Shown here piece by piece: positions 1 through 5,787 of a DNA stretch of 8,310 nucleotides. Within the stretch, counting starts at the first letter, position 1, and every line of letters begins with the position of its first letter. Origin of the DNA: Comamonadaceae bacterium (GTDB taxonomy: Bacteria; Pseudomonadota; Gammaproteobacteria; Burkholderiales; Burkholderiaceae_C); assembly GCA_947454695.1 (NCBI GenBank), contig CANGMW010000109.1, forward strand, positions 1-8,310. Direction: 5' to 3'. The position numbers were made by a program, and so were the translations under genes. The notes beneath the pieces are model-generated. The model ran no database searches and was not told where the DNA came from. It worked only from the letters and a program-made list of their open reading frames with translations.

Positions 1-229
1 CGTCAATTTGCTCGACGGTCGATGTCGGTGCGGGCACGCCCAAATTGATCACCAAGACATCCAAGGGGCCGGCCGATTCAATGAGGGCCTGCGGCGCCAA
101 CGGGTCAGTAAGCACCTGATGATCGGCAACGACTTGCGCACCGTGCTGCGTCAGCAATTGGCAAATAGCCGGGCCCATGAAGTCACTCGCTTGGGTGACC
201 AAAATTCGTTTGTTGGATAAATCAAGCAT
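1..229 (-). CDS. Atypical short-chain dehydrogenase/reductase (SDR), N-terminal part; runs off left edge
   Basis: The first 76 residues of an SDR-like oxidoreductase are present; the rest lies beyond position 1. The reading frame starts with ATG at 229-227, preceded by an AAGGGA ribosome site at 241-236. The layout is Rossmann-like: beta strand KRILVT (residues 7-12), then the dinucleotide loop, a helix, a second strand AQVVAD (31-36) and a strand DVLVIN (57-62). The glycine-rich loop is unusual: where classical SDRs have TGxxxGxG this protein has T12-QASDFM-G19, and the NNAG motif is replaced by I61-N-L-G64. Similar TQA..FMG proteins are, from memory, annotated as SDRs in Burkholderiales, but their cofactor use is not established to my knowledge. 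The catalytic Ser-Tyr-Lys region is outside the window, so activity cannot be judged. It is divergent from the serine hydrolase gene. Confidence 0.75.
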   Translation of the reverse strand, partial: MLDLSNKRILVTQASDFMGPAICQLLTQHGAQVVADHQVLTDPLAPQALIESAGPLDVLVINLGVPAPTSTVEQID

Positions 230-295
230 CGCTTGTCCCTTGTAAAAACAGACCGCTCTCGCGTACAGTGTGTCAACCCATGAAATGTACCGGCC
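230..295. promoter_or_regulatory. Divergent intergenic region between SDR and serine hydrolase genes
   Basis: This 66-bp gap must hold the start signals for both divergent genes. On the minus strand a perfect TTGACA (-35 type) lies at 276-271, with a poor -10 candidate TCTGTT at 252-247 (spacing 18). This places the start site so close to the gene that the AAGGGA ribosome site might be lost, so the match is doubtful. On the plus strand TTGTAA (240-245) and TACAGT (264-269) are spaced by 18 and would leave a leader of only about 20 nt for the hydrolase. These are pattern matches only. Confidence 0.3.
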
Positions 296-1600
296 ATGCC
301 ATCGATTGCCCGCTTTAAACGTGTCGCCCGCTTGACTTGTCTGAGCACCTTGCTCGCATCAAGTGTTTGCATGGCACAAAGCCAGAACCTTAAACAAAGT
401 CCGGATGGCCCCAACGCACAAAAGCTAGGACAGGCCACGGGGTACCCCAGTTGCAATCCAGCCTTGATCAAACCCGAGTGTCGGGTGGGTGCGTGGTCCA
501 GCGCCTACCCCGCATTTTTGCGGCGTGAAGTGAAACCTTCCGACAACCCCCTGCCCTTGCCCGATAGGGCTTCACCGCCACCCCTTCTTTGGCAATGGGG
601 TTTCTCCAGCAATTCAGTCGACGACTACATGCAAGAGGCCCAGATCACCGGGCTGTTGATCGTGAAAGACGGCCAGGTGGTGGCCGAGCGCTACCAATAC
701 GACCGACAGCCGGGCATGCCCATGCGTTCGTTTTCCATGGCCAAGACCTTCACGGCGATGTTGATCGGCATCGCACTGGACAAGGGCCTGATCCGCTCGC
801 TGGACGACCGGGCGGCGGATTACTGGCCCGAGATTGCGCCATCCGCTTATGGCCAAACCACCTTGCGTCATTTGCTGCGCATGGCCTCGGGCGTTCGATT
901 TCGCGAGCTCTACACCTGGACCGCCGACGATGACAACTGGGTGTGGGGACAAGTCCTGTACAACCCCGCCAATGCCAACACCCCCCAGCGGGTGGCTGAG
1001 TTTCTGAACACGCGCACCCAACGCGAGGTCGAGCAGGGCAGCCGTTTTAGCTATGCGTCCATCGAGACCGAGGTGCTCGGCCGGGTACTTCACAAAGCCA
1101 CCGGTCGCAGCGTGACGGCACTGACCCAAGAATGGTTGTGGCAACCCATGGGCGCGCAAGACAAGGCTTACTGGCAATACAGCACCACCGATGGCGTTGA
1201 AGGCACCGCCGGCAGCTTCAACGCATCGCTCAGAGATTACGGCCGCTTTGGCGTGTTGTTGGCCAACGATGGCAAGCGCGGTGATGTGCCGGTTATTCCG
1301 CGCGACTACCTGCTCGATGCGACCGACGTGCAGCGCCAACCCATGGCCTTCAGGCCACGCATGGCAACGCCCTACTTGGGCTACGGCTACCAGACCTGGC
1401 TGCTGCCCTACAAGACCCGCACCTTTGCGCTGCAAGGCATTCATGGTCAAACCATTTATGTTCAACCCGAATCCAAAATCGTCATGGTGCAAACGGCGGT
1501 CTACACCTGGGCCAGTGGCCGGCAAGACAACCGCCCCTACCAGTTACGCCATGCGATGTGGGAGGGTGTTTTAAAAAGCTTAGGAGGCGCAGTCGACTGA
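296..1600 (+). CDS. Exported serine hydrolase, beta-lactamase/esterase (SxxK) family
   Basis: This 434-residue protein belongs to the broad serine hydrolase family with a class C beta-lactamase fold (COG1680-like), which includes esterases, D-aminopeptidases and 6-aminohexanoate-dimer hydrolase (NylB). The substrate cannot be read from sequence. The nucleophile motif is S147-M-A-K150 in SFSMAKTF. The second motif is Y253-A-S255 (SRFSYAS), and the third, usually KTG, appears as H383-G-Q385. The N-terminus has basic residues, a hydrophobic stretch (about 13-24) and a plausible cleavage site after CMA (residue 27), so it is probably periplasmic or secreted. A lipobox is not convincing. The start is fixed by an in-frame TGA at 281-283; no clear ribosome site precedes it. 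Its stop overlaps the next start (TGATG), suggesting co-translation with the crotonase. Confidence 0.88.
   Translation: MPSIARFKRVARLTCLSTLLASSVCMAQSQNLKQSPDGPNAQKLGQATGYPSCNPALIKPECRVGAWSSAYPAFLRREVKPSDNPLPLPDRASPPPLLWQWGFSSNSVDDYMQEAQITGLLIVKDGQVVAERYQYDRQPGMPMRSFSMAKTFTAMLIGIALDKGLIRSLDDRAADYWPEIAPSAYGQTTLRHLLRMASGVRFRELYTWTADDDNWVWGQVLYNPANANTPQRVAEFLNTRTQREVEQGSRFSYASIETEVLGRVLHKATGRSVTALTQEWLWQPMGAQDKAYWQYSTTDGVEGTAGSFNASLRDYGRFGVLLANDGKRGDVPVIPRDYLLDATDVQRQPMAFRPRMATPYLGYGYQTWLLPYKTRTFALQGIHGQTIYVQPESKIVMVQTAVYTWASGRQDNRPYQLRHAMWEGVLKSLGGAVD
1582..1587 (+). promoter_or_regulatory. Ribosome binding site AGGAGG deciding the crotonase start
   Basis: A full AGGAGG lies inside the last codons of the serine hydrolase gene, 12 nt before the ATG at 1600. 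It supports 1600 rather than the earlier in-frame ATG at 1558, which would add 14 basic, non-family residues. The spacing is longer than ideal, consistent with coupling to translation of the upstream gene. Confidence 0.6.
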
Positions 1601-2382
1601 TGGCATTCATCTCTTACACCACGCAAGGTGCGGTGTGCACCATCACCCTGAACCGGCCCGACAAACGCAACGCGGTGCACGGCCCGATGGCGGCTGAACT
1701 CAAAAACGCGTTCACGCGCTTTGAAGACGACGCCAGCCTCTTGGTCGCCATCCTCACCGGTTCGGCGGGCCAGTTCTGTGCCGGCGCTGATTTATCGTCC
1801 ATCGCCGACCCGGCCTTGCGCAACGAACTCGACCCGCAAGGCGGCGGCACTGGCCCCATGGGCCCCACCCGCATGGCCTTGCGCAAGCCCCTGATCGCTG
1901 CCATCGAAGGCTATGCCGTAGCAGGCGGGCTGGAGTTGGCACTCCTGGCCGATCTGCGGGTGGCCAGCAGCGAGGCCGTGATGGGCGTGTTTTGCCGCCG
2001 CTTTGGCGTCCCGCTGATCGATGGCGGTACCGTGCGCTTGCCGCGGCTCATTGGCATGGGGCGCGCCCTCGATCTGATCCTGACCGGGCGCGCTGTGCCG
2101 GCCACTGAAGCACTCGCCATGGGCTTGATCAACCGCATGACGGCGCCGGGGCAGGCGCTGACTGAAGCGCAAACATTAGCCGAGCAAATCGCAAGTTTCC
2201 CGCAGCAGTGCATGCTGACCGACCGTGCGTCGGTCTACGGGCAATGGGATTTGCCACTGCCAGAGGCACTGCGTCAAGAAGGCGCGCGCGGTGTTCCCAT
2301 CGTGTTCGCAGAAGGTGAAAAAGGCGCCGCGCAATTTGCCGGCGGCGCCGGGCGACACGGCAGTTTTCGTTTGACCAGCTGA
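1600..2382 (+). CDS. Crotonase/enoyl-CoA hydratase-isomerase family protein
   Basis: This 260-residue protein has the normal length for a crotonase, acting on an acyl-CoA in the cytoplasm. The family signatures are clear: LNRPDKRNA (17-25), the first oxyanion-hole loop CAGADLS (60-66), the second loop GYAVAGGLELA (104-114) and DGGTVRLPRLIG (141-152). The glutamate equivalent to the first catalytic Glu of rat enoyl-CoA hydratase (Glu144) is kept as E112. The place of the second (Glu164) falls on C132 in GVFCRRFG, so it may not be a simple hydratase; D141 could serve as an alternative acid/base. The C-terminus FAEGEKG...GRHG looks complete. The start at 1600 overlaps the hydrolase stop and fits the family N-terminus. 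It is convergent with the aconitase X operon, and a metabolic link between the two is not shown. Confidence 0.9.
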   Translation: MAFISYTTQGAVCTITLNRPDKRNAVHGPMAAELKNAFTRFEDDASLLVAILTGSAGQFCAGADLSSIADPALRNELDPQGGGTGPMGPTRMALRKPLIAAIEGYAVAGGLELALLADLRVASSEAVMGVFCRRFGVPLIDGGTVRLPRLIGMGRALDLILTGRAVPATEALAMGLINRMTAPGQALTEAQTLAEQIASFPQQCMLTDRASVYGQWDLPLPEALRQEGARGVPIVFAEGEKGAAQFAGGAGRHGSFRLTS

Positions 2383-2393
2383 ATGCCTGGGTC

Positions 2394-2419
2394 CACGCGG
2401 GTTCAGATCGACCCGCGTG
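2394..2419. terminator. Perfect 9-bp inverted repeat between convergent genes (possible bidirectional terminator)
   Basis: CACGCGGGT (2394-2402) and ACCCGCGTG (2411-2419) are exact reverse complements separated by an 8-nt loop, giving a GC-rich hairpin on either strand. It lies 11 nt past the crotonase stop and contains the stop codon of the minus-strand SDR remnant in its loop. Neither side is followed by a T tract, so it is not a classic intrinsic terminator; it could instead slow polymerase or protect mRNA ends. The inverted repeat itself is certain, its role is inferred. Confidence 0.5.
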
Positions 2420-2531
2420 ACAAGGGCTCATTGGCGGCCATTGCGTCTGTATCGGCCAAACCGATACCGCTAGCCGCACCGGTGATGACCACCACATGGC
2501 CCCTGACCTTGAACAGGTCTTGCGCTTTCAT
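2403..2531 (-). pseudogene. Truncated SDR dehydrogenase remnant (N-terminal 42 codons) at end of the aconitase X operon
   Basis: The frame starts with ATG at 2531-2529, overlapping the stop of the swivel subunit gene (ATGA), and ends with TGA at 2405-2403. Its 42 residues contain the textbook SDR start: MKAQDLF, strand VVVITG (13-18) and the NAD(P)-binding loop TGAASGIG (17-24), followed by GLA and AMAAN (30-34). After about residue 34-36 the family pattern stops and the last residues (PLSRGSI) resemble nothing in the family. A real SDR is about 250 residues, so the cofactor domain is incomplete and the catalytic Tyr-Lys is absent. The start overlap shows that an intact SDR was once the fifth gene of this operon. 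A functional micro-protein seems unlikely. No remaining SDR sequence was found up to the crotonase stop. Confidence 0.8.
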
Positions 2532-3001
2532 GCGGTGGGTGCCTGTTTGAAAACTTCGACCACGCCGCGATCGGCATCCACGCAAACCCAGTCGCCGGTG
2601 CAGATGAGGTCCAGCGGGTTCTGATCAAAGTCAGTAACCGAGGGCGCGCGCGTGACCACCGCACCCAAAGCCATTTTGGTGCTCATGTCGTTGAACAACA
2701 TGGCCGCCGGCGCCACCCCATACGAGCGGGTGAGGTGAAAAGCATTGGACCAACCCGACGAGCCCTTGGCCCCGGGGAAGATCAAGACCTTGCCGGCAAA
2801 ACTCACGCCGCGTAAATCATGGCGAGTCTCGACGATCACGCCGGTGCGCGAGTCAATGCCGCCCCAGCCGGAGATGGGCATGCGGGTGACCAAGGCTTCG
2901 CCTTCAGATAGTCCGGGCACCACACAGCGGCCGTGCAGCACCACGTCGGGTGCGCGATCGGGACGCTGTGATGGCTTGGTTGGCGTCGCCGTCGTGCTCA
3001 T
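2528..3001 (-). CDS. Aconitase X small subunit (DUF126 swivel domain)
   Basis: This 157-residue protein is the swivelling small domain of an aconitase X enzyme, which closes over the Fe-S active site of the large subunit; in other family members both parts are one chain. Visible features are PGLSEGEALV (29-38), SGWGGIDSRTGVI (44-56) and FAGKVLIFPGAKGSSG (68-83). The GSS(G)xS stretch at 80-85 corresponds to the family's GSCTGS-like loop, believed to hold the active-site serine; S81 or S82 is the likely equivalent here. The C-terminal part, TGDWVCVDADRGVVEV (136-151 or so), matches the usual end. The start at 3001 is chosen because it overlaps the large-subunit stop as ATGA and has GGGGAGAG 5 nt upstream. 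A longer frame begins 45 nt earlier but its extra residues are out-of-frame large-subunit sequence. Confidence 0.9.
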   Translation of the reverse strand: MSTTATPTKPSQRPDRAPDVVLHGRCVVPGLSEGEALVTRMPISGWGGIDSRTGVIVETRHDLRGVSFAGKVLIFPGAKGSSGWSNAFHLTRSYGVAPAAMLFNDMSTKMALGAVVTRAPSVTDFDQNPLDLICTGDWVCVDADRGVVEVFKQAPTA

Positions 3002-4281
3002 GGCCGCTCTCCCCGCCACTGGCCGGTACAGGCGGCGTCCACACATTCTTGCGTCGAGCCGAACCAGGCTTGTACGCCCAAAATGGGGGGTAAGTAATGC
3101 GCTTGCTTGGCCGAGTCCAGCGCCACCACCTTGGCCCCCACGGGTGCGGCGCGGCTCATGGCCGAGCAGCTGTCGGTCATCAGCTTGGCGCCGGCCGCTT
3201 CAATCGTGGCGGTGTAGCCATTGCGGTCAGCCAGCGATTTGATGGCGCGCGGCGTGAAGATCCACAGCTCGCAGTTCTCATGCACGCGGCGTCCCTCCAG
3301 GAGGCGGGACGCTTCCCAAATTTGTTCAATCGTGTAGTGCGGGCAACCCAACATGACAAAGTCCACTGCCGTGTCGCGCCCGGTGGTGTTGACCTTGTCC
3401 CACGCTTCGCGCTGCTGCGCCAATCCGTAGACGAGTTCAGCGGTCGGGGTCTGTCCGCCAAAGGCGGCTTCCAGCGTGGGCGCCTCGGGCGTGACACCCA
3501 CCAGGTGGAACATTTCCACACCACCCGACGATGAGGCGGCCGCACCAAAATGCTTCAAGCGGGCCAAATTGGGTAAGCTCGTGAGGCCATGCACCACCGG
3601 CACCCGGTCCTGCACTTGCTCACCGATCCAGTAGCCCAGCAAGCCCCAGTCGGCCGTCGTGCGCACCGGCACTTCCAGCCTGACACCGTGCGTACCCCGC
3701 CGGTTGGCGTCGATGTGGTACCCCCAATAGGGAATGCGTCCGGTCAGCATGGCCGCGCCGGCACTCTCGCGCCCTTCGCAATTGGTTTTGGCGCCGATGA
3801 CGCCATTGCAATACACCACGGCCGAGGACTCCATCCACGCGCAATGCTCGCCCCGGGTGGGAATGTTGCCCACCTGGTAGGGCGTGCAGGTGTTGGTGAT
3901 CTGCACACCCAAGCCCGCGATGAAGGCTTCACCTTGCCGGTAAAAATGCATGGTCGCTTCATCCACCCCCATGCTTTTCGGGTTGCCCGGGTCAAAGCCC
4001 AACTGGGTGTGCGTGGTGAAGGTGCGCACCTTGGGAATCTTGACCACGGTGTCGCTGTCCAAACTGAACTCGGAGAGCACCGCGTCCATGCCGCCGCCCT
4101 GGGCGGCGATATTGCGCATGAAGGGCGTCGTGGCATTCACCGACGCCACCACATTGTTGGTGGCCACCAAGCGCTCGGCCCCCAGTGCTTTGCCGTAGCG
4201 CTGCAACAGGTCCATGGCCGCTTGCACGCCCGGGCCGTCGCGCCCGTCGAGCATGGCTTGTTCTTCGTCGCTCAGGTACAT
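2998..4281 (-). CDS. Aconitase X large (catalytic) subunit, putative hydroxy-acid dehydratase
   Basis: This 427-residue protein is the catalytic part of aconitase X (formerly DUF521). Characterised members are cis-3-hydroxy-L-proline dehydratase and archaeal phosphomevalonate dehydratase, both Fe-S lyases. It starts with the typical MYLSDEEQAMLDG. By family position, C132 (TCTPY), C313 (LGCPH) and C372 (TDSCSA) are the probable Fe-S ligands. The substrate-region block GEHCAWMESSAVVYCNGVIG (144-163), AKTNCEG (164-170) and GRIPYWGYH (181-189) is recognisable but carries extra cysteines (147, 158, 168) and W-M-E where I would expect W-G-E. AAGGAG at 4292-4287 overlaps the stop codon of the upstream flavoprotein gene, 5 nt before ATG. 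Neither proline racemase nor pyrroline-carboxylate reductase nor mevalonate genes are nearby, so the substrate is open. Confidence 0.92.
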   Translation of the reverse strand: MYLSDEEQAMLDGRDGPGVQAAMDLLQRYGKALGAERLVATNNVVASVNATTPFMRNIAAQGGGMDAVLSEFSLDSDTVVKIPKVRTFTTHTQLGFDPGNPKSMGVDEATMHFYRQGEAFIAGLGVQITNTCTPYQVGNIPTRGEHCAWMESSAVVYCNGVIGAKTNCEGRESAGAAMLTGRIPYWGYHIDANRRGTHGVRLEVPVRTTADWGLLGYWIGEQVQDRVPVVHGLTSLPNLARLKHFGAAASSSGGVEMFHLVGVTPEAPTLEAAFGGQTPTAELVYGLAQQREAWDKVNTTGRDTAVDFVMLGCPHYTIEQIWEASRLLEGRRVHENCELWIFTPRAIKSLADRNGYTATIEAAGAKLMTDSCSAMSRAAPVGAKVVALDSAKQAHYLPPILGVQAWFGSTQECVDAACTGQWRGERP

Positions 4282-4286
4282 AGGAA

Positions 4287-4292
4287 CTCCTT
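4287..4292 (-). promoter_or_regulatory. Ribosome binding site AAGGAG overlapping the flavoprotein stop codon
   Basis: Read on the minus strand the sequence is TAAGGAG: the TAA stop of the FAD oxidoreductase provides the first two A bases of a near-perfect Shine-Dalgarno site placed 5 nt before the aconitase X start. This arrangement supports coupled translation of the two genes and the ATG at 4281. Confidence 0.65.
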
Positions 4293-5772
4293 AGCCCGCG
4301 GCCACGGTCTGCGGGACGGGTACTTCCGTGTCTGCCCTCACTTGGGCGCCGGGGCGTAAATAGACACCTTGCGCCAGCAGTTCGGTCTGCAATGACTGCA
4401 CATCCACCGCGCGCGGTTGAACCCCTTGCGCCACCGCCAGCGCCGCCGCGGCCCCGGCAGCTTGGCCGGTGATCCAGCACTGCGGGATCTCGCGCATGAA
4501 ACCGTGCGAGTTGCGGTCGCACGAGATGTGGCGACCACAGGCCAGCAAGCCCTCCAGCGATTGCGGCACCAAGGCGCCGTAGGGAATGGAGATGTTGGGA
4601 AATTTGGGCGACACGGCCGGCGTCACGCCCACCTCATCGGGCAACGCCACCCCATCGCTCCAGCGTGAACGCAGCACCGCGTCGACCCCGACCAAGCGAC
4701 GTGCATGGCGCACGCCGATCTGCGGCGCGCTGAGCATCATGTAGGCCTGCTCGAAGCCGGGGGCATGGGCGCGGAAAAACGCGAGGTGTTGCGCCATGGC
4801 GCGGTGGGAGCGCACCTCCACCGCCGTCAAGTCATCGACATCGAGTGCGGAGTAGCCGGTTTGGCGGGGGCCCATGAAGAGGGCAATGTCATCACGCCAG
4901 GACACAAAAGGCCGCTCGAACAAACCACATTCCGCACGGCCCCGGTCCATGAAGGCGGCGAAGGCCTCGGGTTGACCCGCGCGGAAATCAATCCAGCGCC
5001 GCATGTCCACACCGCCGAACAGCCACGCGGTGTTCATGCAGTGGTGCACGTCGGCCGCCTCAATGTCGTTGGTGAATGCCGCACCGGCACGGGCAAACAA
5101 GTCGCCATCACCCGTGGCGTCGACCACGACTTTGGCCATGATGGCCATGCGACCTTCCTTGCTCTCGAAGGCCACGCCGCGCACCGTGTTGTTCTCCACA
5201 ATCGGTTGCGCCGCCCACGAGTGGTAGACCAGCTTGACTTGGCGCTCCAGCAAAATTTCCTGGCTCAACAATTTGAGCCGTTCCGGGTCAATCGTGGGCG
5301 ACCAGGTCACCACGCCGTGGTAAGCGGCCGTGCGCTGCGCCCAGTAAGCCGCCTTGACCGGATCTTGCGAGCCCCAGACTTCACGCTCCGGCCCGGCCAC
5401 TGCATCCGGGGGCAAGCGCTCAAACAGCTCCTGGGCAAAACCGCGAATCACCAACTCGCCCTGCCAGTCACTCATGCGGTCAATCCAGATCACCAAGCCG
5501 CCGGTGGACAAGCCCCCCAGGTGGTTGTAGCGCTCCAGCAAGGTCACGTTGGCACCTGCCCGCGCAGCGGCAGCGGCAGCCGCTGTGCCCGACGGGCCGC
5601 CACCCACCACCAGCACATCGCAGCGGTGGTAAATGGGAATGCGCTGCCCGGGCTCATCCCAATACCCGTAGTCGGGGCGCGGGGCGCGTTGCTCTTTGCG
5701 CTCAAAAATATCCGACGACAAAATGCGCTCTTCAGTGCGCTGTGTCGTGATCATGTTGACCTTGTCGTTCAT
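4291..5772 (-). CDS. FAD-dependent oxidoreductase (FAD_oxidored/PF12831-like)
   Basis: This 493-residue flavoprotein has a short polar N-terminal extension (1-50) and then a dinucleotide-binding fold: CDVLVVGGGPSG (51-62), the ribose-contacting acidic residue E80 in VTLLER, and NHLGGLSTGG (83-92), a stretch usual in this family just after the second strand. The second FAD motif VVVDATGDGDLFARAG (215-230) and the C-terminal block LLACGRHISCDRNSHG...QCWITGQAAG (409-440) complete the family pattern. It lacks a signal peptide or membrane segment, so it is cytoplasmic. The substrate is unknown; relatives in catabolic operons oxidise hydroxy acids or alicyclic compounds, or are named only by domain. 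GAGGA (5785-5781) sits 8 nt before the ATG, and the gap to the upstream dehydratase gene is 15 nt, so it is the second gene of the operon. Confidence 0.88.
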   Translation of the reverse strand: MNDKVNMITTQRTEERILSSDIFERKEQRAPRPDYGYWDEPGQRIPIYHRCDVLVVGGGPSGTAAAAAAARAGANVTLLERYNHLGGLSTGGLVIWIDRMSDWQGELVIRGFAQELFERLPPDAVAGPEREVWGSQDPVKAAYWAQRTAAYHGVVTWSPTIDPERLKLLSQEILLERQVKLVYHSWAAQPIVENNTVRGVAFESKEGRMAIMAKVVVDATGDGDLFARAGAAFTNDIEAADVHHCMNTAWLFGGVDMRRWIDFRAGQPEAFAAFMDRGRAECGLFERPFVSWRDDIALFMGPRQTGYSALDVDDLTAVEVRSHRAMAQHLAFFRAHAPGFEQAYMMLSAPQIGVRHARRLVGVDAVLRSRWSDGVALPDEVGVTPAVSPKFPNISIPYGALVPQSLEGLLACGRHISCDRNSHGFMREIPQCWITGQAAGAAAALAVAQGVQPRAVDVQSLQTELLAQGVYLRPGAQVRADTEVPVPQTVAAG

Positions 5773-5787
5773 GGCGGTTGTCCTCTT

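Noticed and set aside
614..1525. 303-codon minus-strand open frame inside the serine hydrolase
   Set aside because: Antisense shadow with low-complexity composition and no family pattern; the plus-strand frame has a signal peptide and SxxK motif.
1558..1599. Upstream ATG start for the crotonase gene
   Set aside because: It adds 14 basic residues absent from the family, and AGGAGG at 1582-1587 points to the ATG at 1600.
2998..4281. Assignment as hydroxyproline dehydratase
   Set aside because: The family fits, but no proline racemase, pyrroline-carboxylate reductase or related genes are near, and the substrate-region residues appear altered.
3589..4359. 256-codon plus-strand open frame over the aconitase X gene
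   Set aside because: His-rich shadow of the minus-strand gene; no ribosome site or recognisable domain.
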